From: Sporosarcina sp.
GTDB lineage: Bacteria; Bacillota; Bacilli; Bacillales_A; Planococcaceae
Assembly (NCBI GenBank): GCA_029263895.1
Contig: JARIDO010000002.1
Coordinates: 18,941 to 82,940, forward strand
Direction: 5' to 3'
DNA length: 64,000 nt
Position 1 is the stretch's first letter. Each line of letters opens with the position of its first letter. A program made the position numbers and the translations under genes. Positions 1 through 8,397 of the stretch are shown piece by piece. The notes below the pieces were generated by a model. It searched no databases, was not told the DNA's origin, and saw only the letters and a program-made list of their open reading frames with translations.

Positions 1-502
1 GTGCTGAGGTTAAGTCGCCTAGCTTAACAAGATTCGTTTCATGCGAAGCGACAATTCCTGATAATTTAAGACCAATGAAGGCGATGAACAAACCAATTCC
101 AGCAGTAATGCCGTGTTTAAGGTTTTCTGGAATAGCTAGAATTAATTTCTCTCTAAATGAAGTCATTGACAATAGAACAAATAATATACCCGCAATAAAT
201 ACAGCAGAGAAGGCAGAAATATAGTCAAGTTGCCCATCAGATGCCAAAATAATAGAAGTGAAATAAGCGTTTAAACCCATACCAGGTGCAATAGCAATTG
301 GATAATTTGCGAATAGCGCCATCCATAATGTGCCGATAACAGCCCCTATAATCGTAGCAAGGAATACTTGGTCGAAAGGCACGCCCGCATCAGATAAAAT
401 AATCGGGTTGACGATGACGATATATGCCATTGTTAGAAAAGTGGTCATGCCCGCGATAATTTCTGTTTTAACCGTAGTGTTATGCTTTTTTAGATGAAAC
501 AC
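1..502 (-). CDS. AzgA-type NCS2 purine permease (N-terminal part)
   Basis: Membrane transporter of the AzgA branch of the NCS2 family, which imports guanine/hypoxanthine or adenine with protons. The visible 167 residues begin MFHLKKHNTTVKTEIIAGMT and include the family-typical segments TTFLTMAYIVIVNP, APGMGLNAYF and GITAGIGLFIAFIGLK. The C-terminal part lies beyond the window edge. The start is GTG at 502, preceded by AAGGGG. A sigma-A-like promoter and a PurBox-like inverted repeat lie just upstream. Substrate (PbuG-like or PbuO-like) cannot be decided from this fragment. Confidence 0.9.
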   Translation of the reverse strand, partial: MFHLKKHNTTVKTEIIAGMTTFLTMAYIVIVNPIILSDAGVPFDQVFLATIIGAVIGTLWMALFANYPIAIAPGMGLNAYFTSIILASDGQLDYISAFSAVFIAGILFVLLSMTSFREKLILAIPENLKHGITAGIGLFIAFIGLKLSGIVASHETNLVKLGDLTSA

Positions 503-518
503 AGAATTCCCCTTCCTG

Positions 519-575
519 AATACGAACAATAGTCAGTGCAAATACAATAATATTCGTTTTTTGATGAAAAATCAA
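519..575 (-). promoter_or_regulatory. Promoter with PurBox-like operator for the purine permease
   Basis: Read on the minus strand, TTGATT (570-575) and TATTAT (547-552) are separated by 17 bp, a good sigma-A promoter. ACGAA cores face each other at 523-526 and 553-556, and one overlaps the promoter's spacer and -10 box. PurR operators are inverted CGAA-containing boxes of similar separation. The gap here (26 bp between cores) is slightly shorter than typical, so PurR control is likely but unproven. Confidence 0.5.
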
Positions 576-656
576 TAGATAATTAAAACTTTATATTCGT
601 AAAAGATATTTTTACCTTGTACAATTAATTGAACGACATTATATGGAGGGATTCGT

Positions 657-1481
657 ATGACGAAATTATTCTTCGATACAGTTCGATTAGCAAATGGAGT
701 AGAGATGCCACAGCTTGGGCTAGGTGTTTATAAGATGACAGAGCCGAAACAGACGATAGAAGCGATTACGTATGCGATTGAGATTGGCTATCGAGCAATT
801 GATACGGCTGCGATTTATGAAAACGAAAGCGAAACAGGTGAGGCGATACGACACAGTGGAACTCCACGTGAAAACCTCTTCATCACGTCAAAAGTTTGGA
901 ATGACGAACAAGGATATGATTCCACACTTCGAGCATTTGAAACATCTTTACGTAAACTGGACTTAGATTATTTAGATCTCTATTTAACACACTGGCCGAT
1001 TACTGGAAAATATGAAGAAACCTATAAAGCGATTGAACGATTGTACGATGAAAAGTTGATTCGTGCCACAGGCGTTTCCAATCACCACCAAAACCATTTA
1101 GAAAAAATATTGGTAAAAGCGAACATTGCTCCTATGGTGAATCAAATTGAATTACATCCACGTCTAACACAAGAGCCGTTAAGACAGTTTTGCTTAGACA
1201 ATGAAATAGCAGTAACATCGTGGTCGCCTCTAGCAAGAGGGGGATTGTTAACTGAACCTACATTGTTAGCTATTGGTGAAAAATATCATAAAACGGCTAC
1301 ACAAATTATTATCCGTTGGCACTTACAAAATGGCTTAATCGTAATCCCTAAGTCAATAACACCTTCAAGAATTAAGGAAAACAGTGAAGTAGGAGATTTT
1401 GAATTATCTTCTGAAGATATGCAACTGATTAACGCGCTTAATAAAAATGAACGTACTGGTACAAATCCAGATAAGTTTTAA
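657..1481 (+). CDS. Aldo/keto reductase (YtbE/YvgN-like)
   Basis: NADPH-dependent cytosolic oxidoreductase of the aldo/keto reductase superfamily, (beta/alpha)8 barrel, 274 residues, the normal family length. The catalytic tetrad is visible: D49 (RAIDTAAIY), Y54, K79 (FITSKVW) and H112 (THWP). The cofactor-binding end has IPKSITPSRIKEN. The start is supported by GGAGGG seven bases upstream. Bacillales relatives reduce methylglyoxal and other aldehydes, and the actual substrate is unknown. It is apparently monocistronic, with the next gene beginning about 40 bp downstream behind its own ribosome binding site. Confidence 0.9.
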   Translation: MTKLFFDTVRLANGVEMPQLGLGVYKMTEPKQTIEAITYAIEIGYRAIDTAAIYENESETGEAIRHSGTPRENLFITSKVWNDEQGYDSTLRAFETSLRKLDLDYLDLYLTHWPITGKYEETYKAIERLYDEKLIRATGVSNHHQNHLEKILVKANIAPMVNQIELHPRLTQEPLRQFCLDNEIAVTSWSPLARGGLLTEPTLLAIGEKYHKTATQIIIRWHLQNGLIVIPKSITPSRIKENSEVGDFELSSEDMQLINALNKNERTGTNPDKF

Positions 1482-1521
1482 AGATTCTATTGTAGTAAAA
1501 AAACGTTTGGGAGGAATTGGA

Positions 1522-1908
1522 GTGTTCGACAGTAAACGACGGACTGTGATCGATGATAGTTTACAAGCAGAATTGGAGCTACTAGAAACAACATATGCTG
1601 AAAAGAATACCCATGACATCGAACGTTTAGCATGTTTGAAATCCTTAATCAATGCAGCGGTTCATCAGCATGAAATAGTAAATGCACAACAAAATGTGCT
1701 AGCTGGTGCGGACAATCAAATTGAAAATAAGTTTGAGGAAATCAGGGTGCCGGAAGAACAAAAACAACTAACAGAAGAAGTTAAAGCACAATTACAAGAT
1801 ACCAAATCATTATTTGCAGAAGCATAAGATTTAATTGTCGAGCATAATGAAGATGCGGAAGAAGCTGACGTACGGTTAGAAAAGAGAATTCGACAGCTTA
1901 CATACTAA
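1522..1908 (+). pseudogene. Small coiled-coil protein gene with an in-frame stop
   Basis: GTG at 1522 follows GGGAGG and opens a frame of 101 codons (MFDSKRRTVIDDS...) that ends at TAA 1825-1827. The same frame then continues without shift for 26 more sense codons (DLIVEHNEDAEEADVRLEKR...) to TAA 1906-1908, just before the terminator. The downstream segment has the same acidic/basic helical composition, so it looks like the original C-terminus cut off by one nonsense mutation. The protein is hydrophilic, rich in Glu/Gln/Lys and probably coiled coil. I do not recognise the family. The short form may still be functional. Confidence 0.6.
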
Positions 1909-1910
1909 CT

Positions 1911-1960
1911 AAAAAAGATTCACAGGAGAAAATGGTTTCTCCTGTGAATCTTTTATTTTT
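1911..1960. terminator. Bidirectional rho-independent terminator
   Basis: Perfect 19-bp stem AAAAGATTCACAGGAGAAA / TTTCTCCTGTGAATCTTTT with a 4-base loop, T-rich on both sides. It serves the converging coiled-coil gene and pseudouridine synthase. Confidence 0.9.
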
Positions 1961-2801
1961 CGTTTACATCAATTGTAATTCGTTCTGTTGTTATAGGATG
2001 TACAAAAGACAATGAAGTAGCGGTTAAACGATAGTTGCGATCTTCTGTTTCTGTACCTTCATACAACGTATCGCCTGTCACTGGATGACCTAAATGTGCT
2101 AAATGAACACGGATTTGATGTGTTCTACCTGTTTCAAGTTCAGCCTCAACGATTGAAGTGTGCTCTTTTCGTTCAATTACTTTGAAGTGAGTGACAGCGG
2201 ATTGACCTGTTAAGGATATTCGGCGTCTCGTTGGATGATGGCGATCACGACCAATAGGAAGTTTAATCGTTCCTTTTGGTCGTTTAACATAGCCATCCAC
2301 TTCTGCCATGTACTTTCGCGTAATTGCATTTTGTTCAATCAATCTGTCAAACATCGCTTTTGCAATCGGATGTTTTGCAACTAATATTGCACCAGCAGTC
2401 CCTTTATCCAAACGGTGAATATGCTCTGCATAATCGCCACCACTTTCCTTTACATACCCCAACACTTGGTTGATAAGCGTACCCGTCTCACCAGGGCCGT
2501 CTGGGTGTGTCGCTATGCCTCTAGGTTTCAAAACAGCAATGATATGTTCATCTTCAAATAGAATGGACAAATTAGTGGAAGATACAACTGCATAAGCGGA
2601 TGCAGTATGAGGAACTTCGAACACTAACTCGGTCCCTTGTGGAAGTGGCGTGCGCCAGTCTAAGGGTTGTCCTGTCACATCTTTTACGCTTTTCGTCATT
2701 CGCATTTCATGGACCGTTTTTTTGCCAGCCTGCCAGTGATCACGAAGGAGTTGTTCAACAGTTACATTTTCATCTTTTATTTGATAGTGAAATACTGCCA
2801 T
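1953..2801 (-). CDS. RluA/RluD-family pseudouridine synthase (YhcT-like)
   Basis: Converts specific uridines in structured RNA (probably 23S rRNA) to pseudouridine. The catalytic motif HRLDKGTAGAILVAK contains the essential Asp, and the KYMAEVDG and TGRTHQIRVHLAHLGHPVTGD blocks are typical of RluA family members. The N-terminus is a short S4-like domain. I prefer ATG 2801 (MAVFHYQ) over GTG 2810 because GAGGAG sits 8 bp upstream of the ATG. B. subtilis has yhcT near yhcX, as here. Exact target site unknown. Confidence 0.92.
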   Translation of the reverse strand: MAVFHYQIKDENVTVEQLLRDHWQAGKKTVHEMRMTKSVKDVTGQPLDWRTPLPQGTELVFEVPHTASAYAVVSSTNLSILFEDEHIIAVLKPRGIATHPDGPGETGTLINQVLGYVKESGGDYAEHIHRLDKGTAGAILVAKHPIAKAMFDRLIEQNAITRKYMAEVDGYVKRPKGTIKLPIGRDRHHPTRRRISLTGQSAVTHFKVIERKEHTSIVEAELETGRTHQIRVHLAHLGHPVTGDTLYEGTETEDRNYRLTATSLSFVHPITTERITIDVNEK

Positions 2802-2839
2802 TTTGCACACTCCTCTTTAAGGTGAAGTCATTTACGTGA

Positions 2840-3310
2840 TTACTTTTTTGTTTCATTGAAAAAGGCGCGGATATCCTCTGCTGGATGTCCGCCAACCATG
2901 CGGAATTGCTCTTTTCCATCTTTAAAATAAACTAGCGTTGGCCATTGATCGATACGATACTTCTTTAAAGCAGCATCTTTAAATTCCAACATATTATATT
3001 GCTTTACATCGACACTCATCTCTTTAGCTATTGGCATCATAATGGGTGTCATTTCCATACAATAAGAACACTCAGGACTAAAGAAATAGGCAACTACAGG
3101 CTCGCCTGACTCAACTTTCTTAGAAAGCGCCTCAGGTAAAATAATGTTGTTGTAGTTTTCATTGCCGATTAAGTTGATTGTCGACTTTTCTAAATTATTC
3201 GTACCGTAAGGGTTATCTTTTAGCTTACCTTCTTCAGATTTAGTTGAAAGAATAGCAATTAAAGCAAATATTACAATGATAATACCGCCGATAATAAATA
3301 GTTTTTTCAT
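2840..3310 (-). CDS. Membrane-anchored thioredoxin-like protein
   Basis: Single N-terminal transmembrane anchor (residues 3-21), then an extracytoplasmic thioredoxin fold with active site PECSYCME (C81, C84), the cis-Pro region DQWPTLVYF and a conserved GG near the C-terminus. It lies 1 bp downstream of the DsbB-like gene in the same orientation. The two probably form a thiol-oxidation pair in which this protein exchanges disulfides with secreted proteins. AAAGGAG precedes the ATG. It differs from BdbD in lacking the DsbA helical insertion. Whether it works as oxidase, isomerase or reductase is not decidable here. Confidence 0.85.
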   Translation of the reverse strand: MKKLFIIGGIIIVIFALIAILSTKSEEGKLKDNPYGTNNLEKSTINLIGNENYNNIILPEALSKKVESGEPVVAYFFSPECSYCMEMTPIMMPIAKEMSVDVKQYNMLEFKDAALKKYRIDQWPTLVYFKDGKEQFRMVGGHPAEDIRAFFNETKK

Positions 3311-3311
3311 T

Positions 3312-3737
3312 TCAATTAGACTCCTTTTGCCATTTCAATATGAAAAGGCTTGTTAGTAAAATCATTAAAAATACTGTTAAAGCTAAAAAGGGAATAGTTA
3401 TAAATCCTAACCAATTGATGTATTGCCCCGTACAAGAAACATTTCCGCAAGCGGGCACATTATCGCTAAGGAATTGAAGCTTTTGGATACCATAGTGATA
3501 AAGCGAAATCGATCCGCCTAGTAAAGCGAAGATGGCTGTTGTAAGTGCGATGAGCGCATTTTTTTGGAATAATGCAATCGCTGATATGAGCACGATTGGA
3601 TACATGAAAATACGTTGATACCAACACAGTGTACAAGGCTCATAGCCGCGTATATCAGAAAAGTATAATGAACCAAGTGTCGCAACAAGTGAAACGGTAA
3701 ATAGAAAGATTAAACCGTTTTCTATACGCTTATCCAT
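3312..3737 (-). CDS. bdbC: DsbB/BdbC-type disulfide bond formation protein
   Basis: Four-helix membrane quinone reductase that reoxidises an extracytoplasmic thiol oxidase. Both redox Cys pairs of the family are present: C35-x-x-C38 in EPCTLCWYQR and C97/C102 in PACGNVSC. Four hydrophobic segments are visible. ATG 3737 is chosen over an upstream TTG because AAAGGAAGT is correctly spaced from it, giving 141 residues, typical for BdbC. It is the first gene of a two-gene operon with the thioredoxin-like protein. Confidence 0.9.
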   Translation of the reverse strand: MDKRIENGLIFLFTVSLVATLGSLYFSDIRGYEPCTLCWYQRIFMYPIVLISAIALFQKNALIALTTAIFALLGGSISLYHYGIQKLQFLSDNVPACGNVSCTGQYINWLGFITIPFLALTVFLMILLTSLFILKWQKESN

Positions 3738-3865
3738 AGACCGACTTCCTTTCAATAAGCTTCATATTTGATTATAAAGATAGCAGGTTGCCAAGTAAAA
3801 TATTATTCACTAGCGAAAGGGTGGTATATAATGAAGGCAGATATGTATGGGAGAGGTGTTATTAA

Positions 3866-5410
3866 GTGAGTGAAGAATTTGATTTATCTTCATTTGAGAC
3901 GAAAATGGAGATTCGTCAGTTGAAAGCGGAAGATATTGATCGACTATTAAGTATGCAGGAACTCTGTTTTCCTGGAATGGATCCTTGGGAAAAAGAGCAA
4001 CTTAAAAGTCATTTAGCAATTTTTCCGGAAGGACAACTCGTTGCGGAACTGGACGGACAGCTAATTGGGTCTTGCTCAAGTCTCATTATTAACTTTGATG
4101 AATACGATGATCGACATACATGGGATGATGTAACGGATGAAGGCTATATTACAAATCATAATCCCGATGGCTACAATATGTATGGCATTGAAGTGATGGT
4201 ACATCCAAACTTCCGCCGCATGAAAGTTGGACAACGATTGTATGAAGCACGTAAGGAGTTAGCCCGTGAACTGAATTTAAAATCGATTATTATTGGTGGA
4301 AGAATTCCTAATTATCACAAGCACGCCGATGAGATGTCGCCACGTGAATATGTGGACTCTGTCGCGCGCCATAAAATATATGACCCAGTCCTAACATTTC
4401 AGCTAATGAATGATTTTACATTAATGCGCGTAAATCCAAATTACTTACCAGATGACAAGGCTTCTAAGAAATACGCTTCTTTAATGGAGTGGAATAATAT
4501 TGATTATAAGCCGTTAACGAAACGTCACTTTAAAACGAGCTACCCCGTTCGGATTTGTGTCGTTCAGTATTTGATGCGCAAGATTACTTCATTCGAAGAG
4601 ATGGCCAATCAATGTGAGTATTTCGTAGATGTTGCATCAGATGCCAATTCAGACTTTGTAGTGTTCCCAGAAATCTTTACAACACAATTAATGTCTTTCT
4701 TGGATGAACGTACACCTAGTTTGGCGATTCGTAAGATGACAGAATATACACCGCAGTATATTGATATGTTTATGAACTTAGCGTTACGTTACAATGTGAA
4801 TATTATTGGTGGCTCACATTTCGTTGAAGAAGAAAATGAGGAGATTTACAATATTTCTTATTTATTTAGAAGAGATGGGACCATTGAGAAGCAATATAAA
4901 ATTCATATCACACCGAATGAACGTAAATGGTGGGGAATTAGTGCTGGAGATGCAGTCAGGGTTTTCGATACAGACTGTGGAAAAATAGCGATTCAAATCT
5001 GTTATGATATCGAGTTTCCAGAACTAGCACGTATTGCAACGGATATGGGTGCGAATATTATTTTCACGCCGTTCTGTACAGAAGATCGACAAGCCTATTT
5101 ACGTGTACGCTATTGTTCACAAGCACGTGCGGTGGAAAACCAAATTTACACGGTTATTTCAGGTACGGTCGGTAACTTACCGCAAGCTGAAAATATGGAC
5201 ATCCAATATGCCCAGTCAGCCATTTTTGCGCCATCGGACTTCGAATTTGCAAGAGATGGAATTGTTGGCGAGACAAACGCAAATTTAGAAATGGTTCTCA
5301 TTGGTGATGTAGATCTTGAAATCTTACGTCGTCAACGACAGGACGGAACCGTTAAACAACTAAAAGATCGACGTCACGACGTTTATCATATTGAGTATAA
5401 GAAAAGTTAA
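3866..5410 (+). CDS. yhcX: GNAT acetyltransferase-nitrilase fusion (YhcX-like)
   Basis: Two-domain cytosolic protein of 514 residues, the same architecture and length as B. subtilis YhcX. Residues about 14-190 form a GNAT N-acyltransferase domain (VHPNFRRMKVGQRLYE acetyl-CoA loop). Residues about 230-500 form a carbon-nitrogen hydrolase domain with catalytic triad E269 (VVFPEIF), K345 (EKQYKIH) and C379 (QICYDIEFPE). The linked activities suggest acyl-transfer plus amide hydrolysis on one small substrate, which is not known. GTG start with GGGAGAGGTG upstream. Confidence 0.9.
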   Translation: MSEEFDLSSFETKMEIRQLKAEDIDRLLSMQELCFPGMDPWEKEQLKSHLAIFPEGQLVAELDGQLIGSCSSLIINFDEYDDRHTWDDVTDEGYITNHNPDGYNMYGIEVMVHPNFRRMKVGQRLYEARKELARELNLKSIIIGGRIPNYHKHADEMSPREYVDSVARHKIYDPVLTFQLMNDFTLMRVNPNYLPDDKASKKYASLMEWNNIDYKPLTKRHFKTSYPVRICVVQYLMRKITSFEEMANQCEYFVDVASDANSDFVVFPEIFTTQLMSFLDERTPSLAIRKMTEYTPQYIDMFMNLALRYNVNIIGGSHFVEEENEEIYNISYLFRRDGTIEKQYKIHITPNERKWWGISAGDAVRVFDTDCGKIAIQICYDIEFPELARIATDMGANIIFTPFCTEDRQAYLRVRYCSQARAVENQIYTVISGTVGNLPQAENMDIQYAQSAIFAPSDFEFARDGIVGETNANLEMVLIGDVDLEILRRQRQDGTVKQLKDRRHDVYHIEYKKS

Positions 5411-5420
5411 GTGTTAAATA

Positions 5421-5461
5421 AGCCATATCCACCTTAATTGTTGGTGGATATGGCTTTCGTT
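5421..5461 (+). terminator. Rho-independent terminator after yhcX-like gene
   Basis: 13-bp perfect stem AGCCATATCCACC / GGTGGATATGGCT with a short T-rich tail. It lies between converging genes. Confidence 0.8.
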
Positions 5462-5481
5462 ATTAGTTAACTGAAAAACAT

Positions 5482-6564
5482 CTATTTCTTTTTCGAAGGA
5501 TGCTTGCGCATTGTTTTTGTGACCTTTTTCCACTTGTTTCTTTCGGCGGATTGAGCGGCGCGATCCATTTTACGATTTAGATATGCCAACTCTTTTTGTA
5601 GTTTTTTATAACTGGTATAGCGCTCCAGAGGTAAAGTACCGTCATCGAGTGCTTGCTGGATGGCACATCCAGGTTCATTTTGATGTTGGCAATCATTGAA
5701 TTTACAAAGACTCATTAATGATTCGATATCTTTAAATCCCGACTCTAAACTATCGTTATTTTCCCAAAGCTGAAACTCCCGCATGCCGGGTGTATCGATT
5801 AAGACGCCGCCAGTAGGGATGACGACTAACTCTCGATGCGTAGTTGTATGTCGTCCTTTGGCATCGTTTTCTCGAATCGTTTGAACTGCCATTGTCGCTG
5901 TTCCACAAATGGAATTCGTTAAAGAGGATTTACCTACACCAGATGAACCAAGCAATGTCGCTGTCTTACCGTTTTCTATTAAAGGAGTTAGCTCATCGAT
6001 TCCTTCACCTGTCACACTGCTAACTGCTATTACATCTGCGCCCAAAGCAATTGCTTTGGCTGCATCTACATATGTAGATGGGTTTTCACAAACATCGCTT
6101 TTTGTTAACACGACTACTGGAGTAGCCCCAGAGTCATACGTTGCAACAAGATATCTTTCTAAGCGTCTTTCATTAAAATCTTGATTCATAGACATCACAA
6201 GAAAGACAATATCGACATTGACAGCAATAATTTGTTCTGTAATCGATGTCCCTGCTGCTTTTCTTGAAAAAATCGAGGTGCGAGGTAGCAATGAGTGAAT
6301 GATGCCACGATCTTCTCCAGGCATTTTTTCAACTGCAACCCAATCTCCGATAGCAGGGAAATCTTTTCTATCGACTGCTTCATGTTGCAATGCTCCTGAG
6401 CAAACCGATAGCCACTCGCCAGTTTCAGTAATAACTCGGTACATTCTTTTGTGCTCAAGAGTAATTCGTCCTGGCACGCAGTTAAGCAGCTTTGGTTCAG
6501 TATTACGCACTTTCCAATCCTCTTCATATATCGTATTCCAACCGTATGTTTGTAAATTTGTCAA
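5482..6564 (-). CDS. rsgA: Ribosome small-subunit-dependent GTPase A (RsgA family)
   Basis: Circularly permuted GTPase assisting late 30S subunit maturation. An N-terminal OB-fold (about 35-100) is followed by G4 TKSD (154-157), G1 GSSGVGKS (206-213), G3 DTPG (257-260) and a C-terminal zinc site C287, C292, H294, C300, then a basic tail. At 360 residues it is longer than B. subtilis RsgA (YloQ, about 298), so it may be a second, long-form paralogue. The TTG start follows AGGAGG by 8 bases. A promoter, a 22-codon leader frame and a terminator-like hairpin precede it. Confidence 0.9.
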   Translation of the reverse strand: MTNLQTYGWNTIYEEDWKVRNTEPKLLNCVPGRITLEHKRMYRVITETGEWLSVCSGALQHEAVDRKDFPAIGDWVAVEKMPGEDRGIIHSLLPRTSIFSRKAAGTSITEQIIAVNVDIVFLVMSMNQDFNERRLERYLVATYDSGATPVVVLTKSDVCENPSTYVDAAKAIALGADVIAVSSVTGEGIDELTPLIENGKTATLLGSSGVGKSSLTNSICGTATMAVQTIRENDAKGRHTTTHRELVVIPTGGVLIDTPGMREFQLWENNDSLESGFKDIESLMSLCKFNDCQHQNEPGCAIQQALDDGTLPLERYTSYKKLQKELAYLNRKMDRAAQSAERNKWKKVTKTMRKHPSKKK

Positions 6565-6600
6565 TGAAGTAACCTCCTGTTATTTGCATAAAAATACCGT

Positions 6601-6634
6601 GGCTCCTAATCGGACACCACGGTTTCACACGCAT
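6601..6634 (-). terminator. Terminator-like hairpin in the rsgA leader
   Basis: On the minus strand ACCGTGG and CCACGGT enclose an inner TCC/GGA pair and are followed by ATTTTT. The hairpin lies between the leader frame (6655-6723) and the rsgA ribosome binding site. It could be the end of a small transcript or a regulated attenuator. Confidence 0.6.
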
Positions 6635-6654
6635 AACAGAAGAGACATGCTTCG

Positions 6655-6723
6655 TTACGAAAGCATGGCAGGTGAAAGTATGGGTCCAATTAAAGTGACA
6701 ATCAATCTATTTACAATCACCAT
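6655..6723 (-). CDS. Candidate 22-residue leader peptide upstream of rsgA
   Basis: ATG 6723 is preceded by AGGTGA at 7-base spacing and opens a 22-codon frame beginning MVIVNRLIVTL and ending IGPILSPAMLS. The region folds: GCAGGTGAA upstream has a perfect complement inside the frame, and CATGCTTTCG pairs around the stop codon. Its position between a good promoter and a terminator-like hairpin suggests a regulatory peptide. No homologue is recognised, and translation is inferred only from the RBS. Confidence 0.45.
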   Translation of the reverse strand: MVIVNRLIVTLIGPILSPAMLS

Positions 6724-6755
6724 AAAACTTCACCTGCTTTCTGTAAGTTAGACTT

Positions 6756-6784
6756 AGCTTATCAAATGTTAAAAAAGTTGTCAA
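6756..6784 (-). promoter_or_regulatory. Sigma-A promoter for the rsgA leader
   Basis: Perfect -35 TTGACA (minus strand, 6779-6784), 17-bp spacer, and -10 TAAGCT (6756-6761). It places the transcript start roughly 25 bp before the leader peptide. Confidence 0.6.
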
Positions 6785-6815
6785 TAAGATTTCTGAATAG
6801 TTGAAATGACAGCGA

Positions 6816-6841
6816 AACGGTCTCCCGTTAGGAAGACCGTT
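6816..6841 (-). terminator. Terminator after the CNNM/CorC gene
   Basis: AACGGTCTTCC / GGGAGACCGTT hairpin immediately downstream of the stop codon on the minus strand, with a modest T-rich tail. Confidence 0.6.
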
Positions 6842-6845
6842 GTAA

Positions 6846-8180
6846 TTATGATTCGTATGTTAGTTGTTGAAACTCTTCTTCTTCCTCTAGCTGTATAACT
6901 TCTAAATAGAGGATATGATGACCGTCCACATCTTTAACCATAAACTCGAAGCCTTGCTCAATAATTTTCTCACCTTGTATTGCTTCGAATCTTTGAGACA
7001 TGAACCAGCCGCCGATTGTATCAATATCTTCCTCATCAATGGATATGCCGAGGATGTCATTCACGCTTTCAATAAGCATTTTAGCATCTAATATATAATG
7101 ACCTTCTCCAATGACTTGTACTTCTGGTACTTCATCCATATCAAATTCATCTTGAATATCGCCAACAATTTCTTCCAATATGTCTTCGATAGTGACAAGA
7201 CCAGATGTTCCGCCGTATTCGTCCATTAACACGGCCATATGAATACGTTCGCGTTGGATTTTTAAGAGTAAATCTCCAATAGGAATTGTTTCGATTACTC
7301 GAATAATCGGTTGCATATACTCGATAACAGGAAGATCACCCGTTGTAGGGTCCTTTATATAAGCCGTTAATAGATTTTTCATATTAACAAGACCTAAAAT
7401 ATGATCCTTGTCGCCATCGGAAATTGGATAGCGAGTGTATTGTTCTACACCAATTAAGTCGAAAATTTCCTTAAGTGTCATGTCTTTTTCAATTGTCATC
7501 ATTTCAGTACGAGGTGCCATGATTTCTTTGGCAATTCGATCATCAAATTCAAAGATTTTATTAACATACTTATATTCTGATTGATTGATTTCTCCACTTT
7601 TAAGACTATCCGACAATATTAAACGAAGTTCTTCTTCAGTCATTGCAACTTCCGACTCGGAAATTGATTTGAACCCGAGAAGTCCAATGAAAAACCGTGC
7701 TGAACCATTCATACCTTTAATAACGGGGTACATCAGGCGATAGAAAAAGATTAGCGGTTTTGCAGAACTCATAGTAATGGCTTCTGCTTTTTGTATCGCG
7801 ATTGTTTTAGGAGCCAATTCACCTACAACAACGTGCAAAAATGTTACGAACGTGAAAGCGATGATGAATGAAAGGAAGCTAGAAACATTGGGTGCCAACT
7901 CAAAATATGAAAAGACTGGTTTCAAAATTAGTTTGACAGTAGGCTCACCTAGCATACCGAGTCCTAATGCGGTAATGGTGATTCCTAATTGGCATGCTGA
8001 CAAGTATTCATCTAAATTTCCGATGACTTTACGAGCAGCGACTGCTTTCTTGTTTCCTTCTGCGACAAGTTGTTCAATTCGTGTCGCTCTTACTTTCACT
8101 ATAGCAAATTCACTCGCAACGAAAAATGCGGTGAGGGCGATCAAGACAGCAAATGCTGTCAATCGTATGGCAATCTCCAA
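6846..8180 (-). CDS. CNNM/CorC (HlyC)-family membrane protein
   Basis: Integral membrane protein of 444 residues. It has an N-terminal DUF21/CNNM transmembrane domain (about 1-190, starting MEIAIRLTAFAVLIALTAFF), two CBS domains (about 205-330, including MDEYGGTSGLVTIEDILEEIVGDI) and a C-terminal CorC_HlyC domain (about 350-435). Relatives such as B. subtilis YhdP/MpfA affect magnesium export, and the older name 'hemolysin' is misleading. The start is TTG 8180, with AAAGGA inside the 3' arm of a hairpin. Followed by its own terminator. Confidence 0.9.
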   Translation of the reverse strand: MEIAIRLTAFAVLIALTAFFVASEFAIVKVRATRIEQLVAEGNKKAVAARKVIGNLDEYLSACQLGITITALGLGMLGEPTVKLILKPVFSYFELAPNVSSFLSFIIAFTFVTFLHVVVGELAPKTIAIQKAEAITMSSAKPLIFFYRLMYPVIKGMNGSARFFIGLLGFKSISESEVAMTEEELRLILSDSLKSGEINQSEYKYVNKIFEFDDRIAKEIMAPRTEMMTIEKDMTLKEIFDLIGVEQYTRYPISDGDKDHILGLVNMKNLLTAYIKDPTTGDLPVIEYMQPIIRVIETIPIGDLLLKIQRERIHMAVLMDEYGGTSGLVTIEDILEEIVGDIQDEFDMDEVPEVQVIGEGHYILDAKMLIESVNDILGISIDEEDIDTIGGWFMSQRFEAIQGEKIIEQGFEFMVKDVDGHHILYLEVIQLEEEEEFQQLTYES

Positions 8181-8186
8181 GTAAAT

Positions 8187-8234
8187 CCTTTGTTCCTCAC
8201 CCGGATGAGGGATAGAACAAAGTGTACACCTCCT
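8187..8234 (-). promoter_or_regulatory. Hairpin and micro-ORF in front of the CNNM gene
   Basis: On the minus strand a near-perfect AGGAGGTG (8227-8234) stands 6 bp before TTG 8220, opening MFYPSSG and a stop at 8197. The same bases form a hairpin CTTTGTTC...GAACAAAG whose 3' arm runs into the gene's own AAAGGA ribosome binding site. The arrangement would allow coupled or occluded initiation. No known riboswitch is recognised. Confidence 0.4.
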
Positions 8235-8337
8235 GTGATGGTAAAAATGTTAGTTAAACTAATAATAAATTATTTATAAAAAAAAAACAAATTCTATTAC
8301 TTTGATTGAGGTATATTTTAAGGATTTATTACAAATA

Positions 8338-8390
8338 AAAAAGCTAGCTACGCGCCCATACTTTTATGGGAACGTTGCTAGCTTAGTTTT
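8338..8390 (-). terminator. Rho-independent terminator of the small membrane protein gene
   Basis: AAGCTAGC (8341-8348) pairs with GCTAGCTT (8377-8384), with an inner CCCATA/TATGGG stem. T-rich on both sides. Confidence 0.8.
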
Positions 8391-8397
8391 ATGAAGA

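Noticed and set aside
503..656. Purine riboswitch upstream of the permease
   Set aside because: No G-box aptamer core or terminator is visible. The TTCG/CGAA inverted boxes fit a PurR operator better.
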